DNA from: Kribbella italica
GTDB lineage: Bacteria; Actinomycetota; Actinomycetes; Propionibacteriales; Kribbellaceae
Length of the DNA: 64,000 nucleotides
Assembly (NCBI RefSeq): GCF_014205135.1
Contig: NZ_JACHMY010000001.1
Coordinates: 744,001-808,000 of the forward strand
Reading direction: 5' to 3'
Made by a program: the position numbers and the translations under genes. The notes beneath the pieces were generated by a model. It did not search any database, was not told the DNA's origin, and saw only the letters and a list, made by a program, of their open reading frames with translations. Each line of letters starts with the position of its first letter. Position 1 is the first letter of the stretch. Positions 51,469-60,304 of this stretch are shown one piece after another.

Positions 51469-52413
51469 CTAAGCATCCCGGGTGGCGGAGGTCATCCGCG
51501 ACTCCACCGCCTGACGGTACAGGCGTCCGGCCCGGTACGACGAACGGACGAGCGGGCCGGACAGAACTCCGGCGAACCCGATCTGCTCGCCTTCGGCCTG
51601 CAGCTCGACGAACTCCTCCGGCCGGACCCACCGCTCGACCGGGTGGTGCCGCACCGACGGGCGCAGGTACTGGGTGATGGTGATGATCTCGCAGCCGGCC
51701 CCGTGCAGGTCGGTCAGCGCCTGGCTGACCTCCTCGCGGGTCTCGCCCATGCCGAGGATCAGGTTCGACTTGGTGACCAGGCCGTAGTCGCGGGCCTGGG
51801 TGATGACGTCGAGCGAGCGCTCGTACCGGAAGCCCGGGCGGATCCGGCGGAAGATCCGCGGCACCGTCTCGACGTTGTGCGCGAACACCTCCGGCCGCGA
51901 CGAGAAGACCTCGGCCAGCTGCTCCGGGACCGCGTTGAAGTCGGGGGCGAGCATCTCGACGCCGGTGCCCGGGTTCAGCGCGTGGATCTGGCGGATCGTC
52001 TCGGCGTACAGCCAAGCTCCGCCGTCGTCGAGGTCGTCGCGCGCGACACCGGTCACCGTCGCGTACCGCAGGCCCATCTTGACGACGGACTCGGCCACGC
52101 GGCGGGGCTCGTCGCGGTCCAGCTCCTGCGGTTTGCCGGTGTCGATCTGGCAGAAGTCGCAGCGCCGGGTGCACTGGTCCCCACCGATCAGGAAGGTGGC
52201 CTCACGGTCTTCCCAGCACTCGAAGATGTTCGGGCAGCCGGCCTCCTGACACACCGTGTGGAGCTCCTCGGACTTCACCAGCGCCTGCAGCTTCTGGTAC
52301 TCCGGGCCCATCTTGGCGCGCGTCTTGATCCACTCGGGTTTGCGCTCGATCGGGGTCTCCGCGTTGCGCACCTCGAGCCTGAGCATCTTGCGTCCTTCTG
52401 GGGCGATCGTCAC
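51469..52413 (-). CDS. lipA: Lipoyl synthase (radical SAM)
   Basis: Inserts two sulfur atoms into octanoyl groups on lipoyl domains of 2-oxoacid dehydrogenases and GcvH. 314 residues. The auxiliary cluster motif is C-x4-C-x5-C ([12 protein letters not shown]) and the radical-SAM motif is C-T-R-R-C-D-F-C. The C-terminal R-S-S-Y-R-A-G carries the serine cluster ligand. GTG 52413 lies 7 bases after a -10 TACTCT (52426-52421), so the transcript is probably leaderless. Same transcription unit as DUF4191. Confidence 0.97.
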   Translation of the reverse strand: MTIAPEGRKMLRLEVRNAETPIERKPEWIKTRAKMGPEYQKLQALVKSEELHTVCQEAGCPNIFECWEDREATFLIGGDQCTRRCDFCQIDTGKPQELDRDEPRRVAESVVKMGLRYATVTGVARDDLDDGGAWLYAETIRQIHALNPGTGVEMLAPDFNAVPEQLAEVFSSRPEVFAHNVETVPRIFRRIRPGFRYERSLDVITQARDYGLVTKSNLILGMGETREEVSQALTDLHGAGCEIITITQYLRPSVRHHPVERWVRPEEFVELQAEGEQIGFAGVLSGPLVRSSYRAGRLYRQAVESRMTSATRDA

Positions 52414-52469
52414 GCCCCCCAGAGTACGCCGGGGGTGTCAGGGCCTTCCCACCCGTAGGCTGGTGACTT

Positions 52470-54068
52470 ATGTCAAGTCCTCAGCCGGTGCGTTCCGAGC
52501 CCGGCACGCCGCCGAAGACCGGGACGACCGTCCAGGGCTGGGTCCGGCCCGCTCCGACCGCCAAGGAGCAGCGGTACGACGTACTGCTGGGCCTGGTGCT
52601 GGCGCTCGCGGGCGTGATCGGGACCGAGCTGGCCCGGGGCATGTCGCCGATGCCGGCCGATCTGGGCATCGGCGGGATCGAGCCGTACGTGCTGAGCGCG
52701 GCCGGGCCCCTGGCGCTGTGCTTCCGCCGGCGCTGGCCGATCCCGGTCCTGGTGGTCGTGTCGGTGCTGTTCGTGGTGATGGGGGAGCGGGCGACGTTCG
52801 CCTTCACCAGCAACGTCGTCACCCAGGCGACCGCGTTCATGGCGATCTACGCGGCGGTCGCGTGGTCGCGGGACCGGCGCCTGATGAAGGTCTCGGTGGC
52901 GCTCGTCCTGGCGGGGATGTTCGGGTGGCTGGCGCTCGGGTTCGTCCGGGCGCTGCGCACCGACGAGTTCAAGGGCGCCAACGACACGCTGCTCGGGCCG
53001 TACGTCTCGGGCGTCGTCATCACGCTCGCGATCAACGTCCTCTACTTCTTCGGCGCGTACTTCTGGGGCCGTACGTCGTGGGGTGTGGCCCGGCAGCGGC
53101 ACGAGCTGCAGCAGCAGGCCGCCGAGCTCGCCGCGCAGCAGCAGGCCAACGCCCGGCGCGCGGTGATCGACGAGCGGTTGCGGATCTCCCGCGAGCTGCA
53201 CGACGTGGTCGCGCACCACATCAGCAGCATCGGGATCCAGGCCGGCGGGGCGCGGCGGGTGATGGACAAGGACCCGGACGCGGCCAAGAACGCGCTGAGC
53301 GTGATCGAGAACTCCAGCCGGACGGCGGTCAACGAGATGCGTCAGCTGCTCGGGATGCTGCGCGCGGCCGATCCGGATCTCGACGACGCCGAGCTCGGCG
53401 TACCGGTCGGGAAGGCGCCGCAGGCGGGCGCGGACCGGCTGCCGGCACTGGTCGTCGAGGCGAGCGTGGAGGGACTGGAGGTCGGGTTCCACCAGATCGG
53501 GCAGCCGGTGAAGGTACCGGAGACGATCTCGGTGTCGGTCTACCGGATCGCCCAGGAGGCGCTCACCAACGTCCGGCGGCACTCGACCGCGCGGTCCGCC
53601 CACGTGACGCTGCGGTACCTGAAGGACGCGATCGAGGTCGAGGTGATCGACGACGGCCGACCCAAGCACGCACCGGTCGGTTCCCGCCTCGGCCACGTCG
53701 GCGTCCGGGAACGGGTCGCGCTCCTGGGCGGGGAGTCCGAGATCGGGCCGCGCCCGGTGGGTGGGTTCCGGGTCCGGGCGAGGATTCCCCTGGTGGCGGC
53801 GCCGGGCGGTGCGGATGGTTCGGCAGGCGACGAGGGCACGGCCGGAGCGGCCCGCCCGGGCGGTGCGGATGGTTCGGCGGTCGGCGAGCGCACGCTCCCG
53901 GCCGGGCTGGTCAGCCCGGAGAGCCCGCCTGGCCCGGGCGGCGGCGCCGAGGTCGCGTCAGCGACGAGCCCGGGCGGCGCCGTCCCGGAGGCCGTCTCCC
54001 CTTCCCTCGACCCGGGGGCAGGGGAGACTGACCATTCCGTGCAAGACCGTGAAGGAGCAGCTCAGTGA
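52470..54068 (+). CDS. NarL-type sensor histidine kinase
   Basis: 532 residues. Five or six membrane helices at ~40-200 without a large extracellular loop. Coiled coil (H-E-L-Q-Q-Q-A-A-E-L-A-A-Q-Q-Q). HisKA_3 box R-E-L-H-D-V-V-A-H-H near 248. ATPase domain at ~350-430 with Q-E-A-L-T-N-V-R-R-H and G-H-V-G-V-R-E-R. The last ~90 residues are a Gly/Ala/Pro-rich tail with a repeated G-G-A-D-G-S-A segment. TAGGCT (52456-52461) is 8 bases before the ATG. Stop overlaps the regulator start (GTGA). Confidence 0.93.
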   Translation: MSSPQPVRSEPGTPPKTGTTVQGWVRPAPTAKEQRYDVLLGLVLALAGVIGTELARGMSPMPADLGIGGIEPYVLSAAGPLALCFRRRWPIPVLVVVSVLFVVMGERATFAFTSNVVTQATAFMAIYAAVAWSRDRRLMKVSVALVLAGMFGWLALGFVRALRTDEFKGANDTLLGPYVSGVVITLAINVLYFFGAYFWGRTSWGVARQRHELQQQAAELAAQQQANARRAVIDERLRISRELHDVVAHHISSIGIQAGGARRVMDKDPDAAKNALSVIENSSRTAVNEMRQLLGMLRAADPDLDDAELGVPVGKAPQAGADRLPALVVEASVEGLEVGFHQIGQPVKVPETISVSVYRIAQEALTNVRRHSTARSAHVTLRYLKDAIEVEVIDDGRPKHAPVGSRLGHVGVRERVALLGGESEIGPRPVGGFRVRARIPLVAAPGGADGSAGDEGTAGAARPGGADGSAVGERTLPAGLVSPESPPGPGGGAEVASATSPGGAVPEAVSPSLDPGAGETDHSVQDREGAAQ

Positions 54069-54751
54069 GTGAGACCGGGACCGCCGCGCCGATGCGGGTG
54101 CTGCTCGTCGACGACCAGGACCTGGTCCGCGCGGGTTTCCGGATGATCCTGTCGGTCGAGGCCGACATCGAGGTCGTCGGCGAGGCCTCCGACGGGGAGA
54201 AGGCCGTCGAGCTCGCGCTCGAGCTGCGCCCGGACGTCGTACTGATGGACGTCCAGATGCCCGGCCTCGACGGCATCGCCGCCACCCAGCGGATCGTCGC
54301 CGCCGACGCCGGCAAGGTCGTCATCCTGACCACCTTCGACCGCGACGACTACCTGTTCGAGTCGCTCGGCGCGGGCGCCAGCGGGTTCCTGCTCAAGAAC
54401 ACCGCCCCCGAGGACCTGGTCGAGGCGATCCAGGTCGTCCACTCCGGCCACGCCCTGCTCGCCCCGGAGGTCACCCGCCGGGTGATCAAGCGGTTCTCCG
54501 GCGGCGGCGAGCGCGTCTACCGGCCGGACCTGGTCGCCGACCTGACCGACCGCGAGCGCGAGGTGCTCGGCCTGATCGCCCGCGGCCTGACCAACACCGA
54601 GATCGCCGGCCAGCTGTTCGTCGGCGAGGCCACGGTCAAGACCCACGTCTCCCGCGTCCTGCTCAAGCTCGGCCTGCGCGACCGCGTCCAGGCGGTGGTG
54701 TTCGCCTACGAGTGCGGCCTGGTCGTCCCGGGCGACGACGCCGCCTCCTGA
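54065..54751 (+). CDS. LuxR/NarL-type response regulator
   Basis: 228 residues from GTG 54065 after AAGGAG. Receiver at 10-125 with V-D-D-Q-D, phospho-acceptor Asp in V-V-L-M-D-V-Q-M-P-G and the conserved Lys in F-L-L-K-N-T. LuxR helix-turn-helix at ~160-215 (L-T-D-R-E-R-E-V-L-G-L-I-A-R-G-L-T-N-T-E-I-A). Partner of the preceding kinase. Targets are not evident, though the ECF41 region lies directly downstream. Confidence 0.95.
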   Translation: MSETGTAAPMRVLLVDDQDLVRAGFRMILSVEADIEVVGEASDGEKAVELALELRPDVVLMDVQMPGLDGIAATQRIVAADAGKVVILTTFDRDDYLFESLGAGASGFLLKNTAPEDLVEAIQVVHSGHALLAPEVTRRVIKRFSGGGERVYRPDLVADLTDREREVLGLIARGLTNTEIAGQLFVGEATVKTHVSRVLLKLGLRDRVQAVVFAYECGLVVPGDDAAS

Positions 54752-54836
54752 AACCACAGCAACCAGCACCCCGGCGTACGGAGCAATCAGCGGCCCGGTC
54801 TGTGACCGAGGTCGCTCGAGAAACCTTCCCCCGATC

Positions 54837-54863
54837 GGTCACAGGCGACCCAGCTGTCCTGTC
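54837..54863 (+). promoter_or_regulatory. Predicted ECF41 sigma-dependent promoter
   Basis: GGTCACA (54837-54843), exactly 16 bases, then TGTC (54860-54863). This differs by one base in each box from the ECF41 consensus TGTCACA-N16-CGTC as I know it. The transcript would start about 44 bases before the NAD(P)-binding protein gene. TCGGTCACA is also one arm of a 9-bp inverted repeat with TGTGACCGA at 54801-54809. Confidence 0.6.
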
Positions 54864-54914
54864 TTTGCTGGTGACCGGGCGGCACCAGGCCCCCGCGACC
54901 AACAGGAGACGGAC

Positions 54915-55667
54915 ATGAAGATCGTCGTCATCGGCGGCACCGGGCTGATCGGGTCCAAGCTGATCCGCCGCTTCGCCGCGCACGGGCACGACGCGGTCGC
55001 GGCCGCGCCGAACACGGGGGTCAACACGCTCACCGGCGAGGGCCTGGACGAGGTGCTGACCGGCGCGGACGTGGTCGTCGACGTGTCGAACTCGCCGTCG
55101 TTCGAGCCGGCCGCGGTGCTGGAGTTCTTCACCACCTCGACCACGAACGTGCTGGCCGCGGAGCGGAAGGCCGGCGTCGGGCACCACGTCGCGCTGTCGA
55201 TCGTCGGCACCGAGCGGCTGCCGGACAACGGGTACTTCGCGGCCAAGATCGCGCAGGAGAACCTGATCACCAGCTCCGGCGTGCCGTTCTCGCTGGTGCA
55301 CGCGACCCAGTTCTTCGAGTTCACGATCGGTATCGCCGACGCGGCGACTACCGGGTCGCAGGTGCGGATCGCGCCGGTGAAGTACCAGCCGATGGCCGGC
55401 GACGACGTGGCCGACGCGGTCGCCAAGGTCGCTGTCGGTACGCCGCTGAACGGCCGGACGGAGATCGCCGGTCCGGACCAGGTCCGGATGGACGAGTTCG
55501 TCCGCGAGGCGCTGTCGCTGGCCGGTGACGCGCGCGAGGTGGTCGCCGACGAGCACGCGACGTACTTCGGCTCGGAACTGCTCGAGGGCAGCCTGGTCCC
55601 CGAGGGCGAGGCCCAGCTGGGTCACATCCACTACGCCGACTGGGTCAAGGGCCAGGCCGAGCGATGA
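54915..55667 (+). CDS. NAD(P)-binding atypical SDR (NmrA/epimerase-like) next to an ECF41 sigma
   Basis: 250 residues, ATG 54915 with CAGGAGA. Rossmann motif V-I-G-G-T-G-L-I-G at 5-13, then a short-chain-dehydrogenase-like body (V-V-V-D-V-S-N-S-P-S, V-A-L-S-I-V-G-T, Y-F-A-A-K-I-A-Q-E). It belongs to the epimerase/oxidoreductase group (COE proteins) that characteristically flanks ECF41 sigma genes. The ECF41-like promoter upstream makes it the presumed main target of the sigma factor. Substrate unknown. Confidence 0.88.
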   Translation: MKIVVIGGTGLIGSKLIRRFAAHGHDAVAAAPNTGVNTLTGEGLDEVLTGADVVVDVSNSPSFEPAAVLEFFTTSTTNVLAAERKAGVGHHVALSIVGTERLPDNGYFAAKIAQENLITSSGVPFSLVHATQFFEFTIGIADAATTGSQVRIAPVKYQPMAGDDVADAVAKVAVGTPLNGRTEIAGPDQVRMDEFVREALSLAGDAREVVADEHATYFGSELLEGSLVPEGEAQLGHIHYADWVKGQAER

Positions 55668-55752
55668 GCCGACCCGGCGAGCGCTGCGTCCTGCGCGGGG
55701 GCGCTGCAGAGCGACGTACCTACGGACCGGGTTGGGGAGTGAAGATAGGCCT

Positions 55753-56619
55753 GTGAACGACGACCTGGAGGAAGCGGCCCGGGTCTTCAACGAGCTGCGG
55801 CCGCGGCTGTTCGGCATCGCCTACCGGATGCTGTCCAGCGCGACCGAGGCCGAGGACCTGGTCCAGGACGTCTGGCTGCGCTGGCAAACCTGTGACCGCA
55901 GCGCCGTGGCCAACCCCGCGGCGTACCTGGCGACGGCGACCACCCGGCTGGCGATCAACGCGGCGACGTCCGCCCGGGTCCGTCGCGAGACGTACATCGG
56001 GCCGTGGCTGCCGGAGCCGGTGGACACCAGCGCCGACCCGCTGCTCGGTGCGGAGCGCGGGGAGGCGCTGGAGTTCGCCGTACTGATTCTGCTGGAGCGG
56101 CTGTCGCCGAACGAGCGGGCGGCGTACGTACTGCGGGAGGCCTTCGACTACCCGTACCCGCAGATCGCGGAGATCGTGCAGCTCAGCGAACTGGCTGTGC
56201 GTCAGCTGGTCAGCCGTGGACGCAAGCGGGTCACCGGCGAGCGCCGTACGCCGGTTGACGAGGGGGAGCAGCGCCGGCTGCTCAGTGCCTTCGTCAGCGC
56301 TGCCCGGACGGGCGACCTGGTCGCACTGGAGAGCCTGTTCGCTGCGGACGTGTCCAGCTACTCCGACGGCGGTGGGATCGTCCGGGCCTCCAAGTTCCCG
56401 GTGCACGGGGCGGAGCGGGTCGCCAAGTACTACAGGGCTTTCGCCGACCGCTTCTGGGTCGGTGTCGATGTGGAGCTTGCCACGGTCAACGGCTCGTCGT
56501 CGGCCCTGCTGCGGCTCGACGGCCGGCTGTTCGCCATGGTCACCGTGGTGGCCTCGGCCGAGGGCATCGACCGGATCTACTGGCAGATGAACCCGACCAA
56601 GCTCGCTGGGGTGGGCTGA
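55753..56619 (+). CDS. sigJ: ECF41-group RNA polymerase sigma factor (SigJ-like)
   Basis: 288 residues, GTG 55753. Sigma-2 at ~8-75 (F-G-I-A-Y-R-M-L-S-S, A-E-D-L-V-Q-D-V-W-L), sigma-4 at ~112-165 (E-R-A-A-Y-V-L-R-E-A-F, V-R-Q-L-V-S-R-G-R-K). The linker has W-L-P-E-P and a SnoaL-like C-terminal domain (~175-285) has D-G-G-G and N-P-T-K-L (consensus N-P-D-K-L). These three motifs define ECF41, in which the C-terminal domain acts as a built-in regulator in place of an anti-sigma factor. Stop overlaps the next gene. Confidence 0.93.
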   Translation: MNDDLEEAARVFNELRPRLFGIAYRMLSSATEAEDLVQDVWLRWQTCDRSAVANPAAYLATATTRLAINAATSARVRRETYIGPWLPEPVDTSADPLLGAERGEALEFAVLILLERLSPNERAAYVLREAFDYPYPQIAEIVQLSELAVRQLVSRGRKRVTGERRTPVDEGEQRRLLSAFVSAARTGDLVALESLFAADVSSYSDGGGIVRASKFPVHGAERVAKYYRAFADRFWVGVDVELATVNGSSSALLRLDGRLFAMVTVVASAEGIDRIYWQMNPTKLAGVG

Positions 56620-56963
56620 TGATCGACCACCTCGTCGCGGCCCTGCGGTCGGGACAGGTGGAACCCCTGCTCGCGCCCGGCGCCGTACTGGTCTCCGACG
56701 GCGGCGGGCAGGTCGCCGTACCGCTGCGGCCTGTCCACGGCGTCGGAGAGATCGCCCGGGTGATCACCGTCCACTGCACCCGCCCCGGCGCCGACCTGTC
56801 CGTCGAGCGCGTCAACGGCCTGCCGGCGATCGTCGTACGGCGCTCCGGCCGCGCCCAGGCGGTGCTGTGCCTGGACGTCGCCGACGAGGTCGTCACCCAC
56901 CTGTGGCTGATCCTCAACCCCGCCAAGCTGACCGCCTGGCACCGGGATCCCTCCTGCGGATGA
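56619..56963 (+). CDS. Free-standing ECF41-type SnoaL-like regulatory domain
   Basis: 114 residues, ATG overlapping the sigJ stop (TGATG). The whole protein aligns with the C-terminal domain of the sigma encoded just before it: L-V-A-A-L-R-S-G-Q-V against F-V-S-A-A-R-T-G-D-L, shared S-D-G-G-G, shared P-V-H-G, and L-N-P-A-K-L against M-N-P-T-K-L. It has no sigma-2 or sigma-4. It is probably a duplicated, detached regulatory domain that modulates the sigma in trans; this role is inferred, and I know of no described case. Confidence 0.8.
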   Translation: MIDHLVAALRSGQVEPLLAPGAVLVSDGGGQVAVPLRPVHGVGEIARVITVHCTRPGADLSVERVNGLPAIVVRRSGRAQAVLCLDVADEVVTHLWLILNPAKLTAWHRDPSCG

Positions 56964-57021
56964 CCCCGCTGGTCACACTAAGGACCGACGTGCGGACGCC
57001 TCCGGCTGACTAGCGTTGGTA

Positions 57022-57042
57022 CCACTCCCACGGCGGGAGTGG
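57022..57042 (+). other. Hairpin ahead of the NatAB-like operon
   Basis: Perfect 8-bp stem CCACTCCC / GGGAGTGG with a 5-base loop, 59 bases after the SnoaL-domain stop and 46 before the ABC gene. It may be the terminator of the sigma operon or a 5' stem-loop of the ABC mRNA (a TAGCGT -10-like sequence lies at 57011-57016). Confidence 0.45.
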
Positions 57043-57088
57043 CTGGGCGCTGGTTGCCTGGTCCGGGGGCCGAAGCAGCAGAGGAACG

Positions 57089-57979
57089 GTGAACAGGATG
57101 CTGAGCGTTGCTGGGCTGACCCGGCGGTTCGGTGATCACCTCGCACTCGACGACGTGACGTTCGACGTCGTACCAGGGCGGATGACCGGTTTCGTCGGGG
57201 CCAACGGAGCCGGTAAGACGACGACGATGCGGATCATGCTCGGGGTGCTCGCACCCTCGGCGGGGCAGGCGCTGTGGGACGGCGCACCGCTGACCCACGC
57301 GATCCGCAGCGACTTCGGCTACATGCCGGAGGAGCGCGGGCTGTACCCGAAGATGAAGATCCGCGACCAGCTGGTCTTCTTCGGCCGGCTGCACGGGCTC
57401 GACCCGGTGCGGGCGGGGGAGCGGACCGACAAGATCATCGACCGGCTCGGCCTGACCGAGCGGTCCGGCGACACGCTGGAGACGCTGTCGCTGGGCAACC
57501 AGCAGCGCGTCCAGATCGCCGCCGCGCTCGTGCACGAGCCGATCGCGCTGGTGCTCGACGAGCCGTTCAGCGGGCTCGACCCGCTGGCCGTCGACGCGAT
57601 GGTCGACCTGCTCCGCGAGGAGGTCACGCCGGAGGTGCCGGTGCTGTTCTCCAGCCACCAGCTCGAACTGGTCGAACGTCTCTGCGACGACCTGGTCGTG
57701 CTCTCCCGCGGCAAGGTCGTCGCGGCCGGGTCGGTGGCCTCGCTGTCGGCCGGCTCCAGTACGACGTACCGGCTGGTCACCGATGTCGACGCGGGCTGGC
57801 TGCGCGACGTCCGGGGGATCAAGGTGCGCGACGTGGACGGCTCGTCCGGGCTCTTCGACGTGGTCGAAGCGGGCCAGGAGCAACAAGTTCTGCAGCAGGC
57901 GATGAGTCGCGGGCAGGTGCTCGAGTTCGGGCCCGAGCGCGTGGCGTTGAGCGACGTCTTCCGGGAGGCGACCCGATGA
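57089..57979 (+). CDS. natA: ABC transporter ATPase, NatA-like
   Basis: 296 residues from GTG 57089 (ATG 57098 is an alternative; GAGGAA lies upstream of both). Walker A G-A-N-G-A-G-K-T-T near 38, E-R-G-L-Y-P-K-M-K (the NatA-type Q-loop region), signature L-S-L-G-N-Q-Q-R-V, Walker B L-V-L-D-E-P-F-S-G-L-D-P. The ~85-residue C-terminal domain ends F-R-E-A-T-R. Coupled by ATGA to the permease. NatAB systems export Na+ or act in envelope stress; the substrate here is not proven. Confidence 0.9.
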   Translation: MNRMLSVAGLTRRFGDHLALDDVTFDVVPGRMTGFVGANGAGKTTTMRIMLGVLAPSAGQALWDGAPLTHAIRSDFGYMPEERGLYPKMKIRDQLVFFGRLHGLDPVRAGERTDKIIDRLGLTERSGDTLETLSLGNQQRVQIAAALVHEPIALVLDEPFSGLDPLAVDAMVDLLREEVTPEVPVLFSSHQLELVERLCDDLVVLSRGKVVAAGSVASLSAGSSTTYRLVTDVDAGWLRDVRGIKVRDVDGSSGLFDVVEAGQEQQVLQQAMSRGQVLEFGPERVALSDVFREATR

Positions 57980-59154
57980 ACGACCAGAAGCAGGGTTTGC
58001 GGCATCCGTGGCAGCTGGTGGCGCTGCGGGAGATCAGCACGAAGCTGCGGGACAAGACGTTCATCGGCTCGACGTTGTTCATGCTGGTCGTGGTGATGCT
58101 GGCCGTGATCGTCCCGGCGCTGATCTCCGGCAACGGTTCGCCGGACAAGATCGCCGTCGTCAACGACGCCGGCGCGCGGATCGTGCAGGCGGCCGACCAG
58201 TTCAACGGGGACGACGCGCTCGAGACGACCCGGGTGGCCGACCGCGCCGCGGCCGAGCAGGCCGTGACCTCCGGTGACGCGAAGGCGGCGCTGCTGCCGG
58301 CCGACAACGGGTACGTCGTACTCGGGGACGACCAGGTCGACAGCGGACTCCAGAACGCGCTGCGCGAGGCGGTGACCAACCTGGGGATGTTCGACAACGC
58401 CGCGAAGGCGGGGCTGACGCCCGAGCAGCTGCAGGCTGGTACGACGGTGCAGGAGCAGCTGCTCAACCCCGGACCGCTGCCCGAGATCGTGGCCGAGTTC
58501 GTCAACATCGGGCTCGCGCTGGCCTTCTACATGACCGCGCTCGGCTTCGGCATGATGATCGCGCAGAGCGTCGTCCAGGAGAAGGAGAGCCGGGTGGTCG
58601 AGATCCTGGCCGCCGCGATCCCGATCCGGGCGCTGCTGTGGGGCAAGGTGGTCGGCAACACGGTGATGGCGCTGTCGCAGATCGTCGTGATCGCGGCCGC
58701 GTCGCTGATCGGGCTGCTGGTGACCGGGCAGGCCGACATCCTCGAGGTGATCGCGCCGGTCGCGGGCTGGTTCGTGGTGTTCTTCGTGCTCGGGTTCCTG
58801 GCGCTGGCCGGACTGTGGGCCGTTGCCGGCTCGCTGGCCACCCGGCAGGAGGATCTCGGCTCGACCACGCTGCCGGGGCAGATGATCCTGATGGTCCCGT
58901 TCTTCTTCTCGGTCTTCGCCGGCGGGACGGCCAAGACCTGGGCGTCGTTCGTACCGATCGCGTCGTCGATGGCGATGCCCGGGCGGATGCTGACCGAGGA
59001 CGTGCCGCTGTGGCAGCCGCTGGTGGCGATCGTGCTGCTGCTGGCCGCGACGGTGCTGATCATCCGGCTCGGGGCGAAGCTCTACGAGCGGACCCTGCTG
59101 CAGACCGGGCGCAAACTCGGTTACCGAGAGGCGCTGACCCTCAAGACGTCCTGA
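57976..59154 (+). CDS. natB: ABC-2 permease, NatB-like
   Basis: 392 residues. One N-terminal helix (~28-50), an extracellular domain of ~150 residues (D-K-I-A-V-V-N-D-A-G, A-L-L-P-A-D-N-G-Y), then five helices from ~178. Q-S-V-V-Q-E-K-E-S-R-V-V-E-I-L is the coupling motif typical of NatB/ABC2_membrane_3 proteins. Partner of the ATPase just before it. Confidence 0.91.
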   Translation: MNDQKQGLRHPWQLVALREISTKLRDKTFIGSTLFMLVVVMLAVIVPALISGNGSPDKIAVVNDAGARIVQAADQFNGDDALETTRVADRAAAEQAVTSGDAKAALLPADNGYVVLGDDQVDSGLQNALREAVTNLGMFDNAAKAGLTPEQLQAGTTVQEQLLNPGPLPEIVAEFVNIGLALAFYMTALGFGMMIAQSVVQEKESRVVEILAAAIPIRALLWGKVVGNTVMALSQIVVIAAASLIGLLVTGQADILEVIAPVAGWFVVFFVLGFLALAGLWAVAGSLATRQEDLGSTTLPGQMILMVPFFFSVFAGGTAKTWASFVPIASSMAMPGRMLTEDVPLWQPLVAIVLLLAATVLIIRLGAKLYERTLLQTGRKLGYREALTLKTS

Positions 59155-59169
59155 CCGCTGTTACTTATC

Positions 59170-59212
59170 GTCACAGCCGGGCAAACGTTACAGACAATTG
59201 CCCGGCTGTGAC
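59170..59212 (+). terminator. Long inverted repeat after the NatAB-like operon
   Basis: Perfect 15-bp stem (59170-59184 with 59198-59212) and a 13-base loop, 15 bases after the permease stop and 60 bases before the LysR start. Most likely a terminator. Its position upstream of a LysR gene means a regulatory role cannot be excluded. Confidence 0.65.
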
Positions 59213-59271
59213 ATAACCGCAACACGCGTCAACTGTGTACTGCGGCGTAACCTCGACTACGGTCCCAATGC

Positions 59272-60237
59272 ATGAACGTCGAGCTGCGCCACCTGCGGGT
59301 GGTGGTCCTGGTGGCAGAAGCGGGGTCCGTCGGTCGGGCCGCCCGCTGGATGAAGGTGAGTCAGCCCAGTCTGACCGCGCAGCTGAAACGGATCGAGTCG
59401 GCGTTCGGCGGTGAGCTGTTCGAGCGCTCCCGCACCGGCGTCACCCCGACCCCACTCGGCCGGTACGCCGTGGACCGGGCCCGGGCGATTCTGGTCGACG
59501 TCGATCACCTGTCCGCGACGGTCTCCGCGATGACCGCGGTGGAGTCCAGCGCGGTCCGGCTCGGCGGCTTCCCGACCGCGCCGATGTCCGGGATCGCTTC
59601 CCGGCTGCGCGACCACGGCGAGATCGAGCAGGTCAGCATCGAGGTCGAGTGGTCGACCAGCGTGCTGCTGCAGCAGCTGGAGAGCGGCCGGCTCGACTTC
59701 GCGCTGCTGCGCGAGTTCCCCGGCTTCGAGCTGCGGCTGCCGACCGGCGTCGATGCGTGCACGATCGTCGAGTCCGAATCGGCGTACGTCGTACTGGCCG
59801 CCGACCACCCGAAGGCGATCGCCAGCCGGCACCGCGGCGACATCGACCTCGCCGACCTGGCGGGGGAGGAGTGGATCGGTGAACCGCCGGACGACAGCGG
59901 TTTCCACGTCCTGTTCCGCGCCTCGTGCGAGCAGGCCGGCTTCACCCCGCGCATCGAGCACCACTCGGTCGACACGTCGGTCCTGATGGGCTTCGTGACC
60001 AGCGGTCAGGGCGTCGCGCTGATCTCGCCGACGTCGTACCGGATGCTCTCCAGCGACGTGACCACGCGGCCGATCGCCGGTGATCCGATCCATCGCCGCC
60101 TACTGCTGGCGTGGAGCACCGACTCGCCGCGGGCGCAGATGGCGTCGGACGTGTGCCAGATGGCCATCCACGCGTACGACGAGGCTTTCGCCGAACACGC
60201 CCGCTGGGGGCAGCACCAACGCATGCACGTTGCCTGA
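59272..60237 (+). CDS. LysR-family transcriptional regulator
   Basis: 321 residues, ATG 59272. Winged helix at 3-60 (L-R-H-L-R-V-V-V-L-V-A-E-A-G-S-V-G-R-A-A, S-Q-P-S-L-T-A-Q-L-K-R-I-E), then a type-2 periplasmic-binding fold (Y-V-V-L-A-A-D-H-P, S-G-Q-G-V-A-L-I-S). No divergent target gene is present; the upstream neighbour is the NatAB operon in the same direction. Effector and regulon unknown. Confidence 0.93.
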   Translation: MNVELRHLRVVVLVAEAGSVGRAARWMKVSQPSLTAQLKRIESAFGGELFERSRTGVTPTPLGRYAVDRARAILVDVDHLSATVSAMTAVESSAVRLGGFPTAPMSGIASRLRDHGEIEQVSIEVEWSTSVLLQQLESGRLDFALLREFPGFELRLPTGVDACTIVESESAYVVLAADHPKAIASRHRGDIDLADLAGEEWIGEPPDDSGFHVLFRASCEQAGFTPRIEHHSVDTSVLMGFVTSGQGVALISPTSYRMLSSDVTTRPIAGDPIHRRLLLAWSTDSPRAQMASDVCQMAIHAYDEAFAEHARWGQHQRMHVA

Positions 60238-60248
60238 GGCGCACAACG

Positions 60249-60280
60249 AAGGCCCGGTCGCTTGGTAGCGGCCGGGCCTT
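60249..60280 (+). terminator. Terminator after the LysR gene
   Basis: A 14-bp stem (one T-G wobble, 4-base loop) followed by TGTTTGTG, 12 bases after the LysR stop. The converging membrane-protein gene ends 25 bases beyond, so it may serve both directions. Confidence 0.8.
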
Positions 60281-60304
60281 TGTTTGTGTAGGTGGTGCGG
60301 GTGC

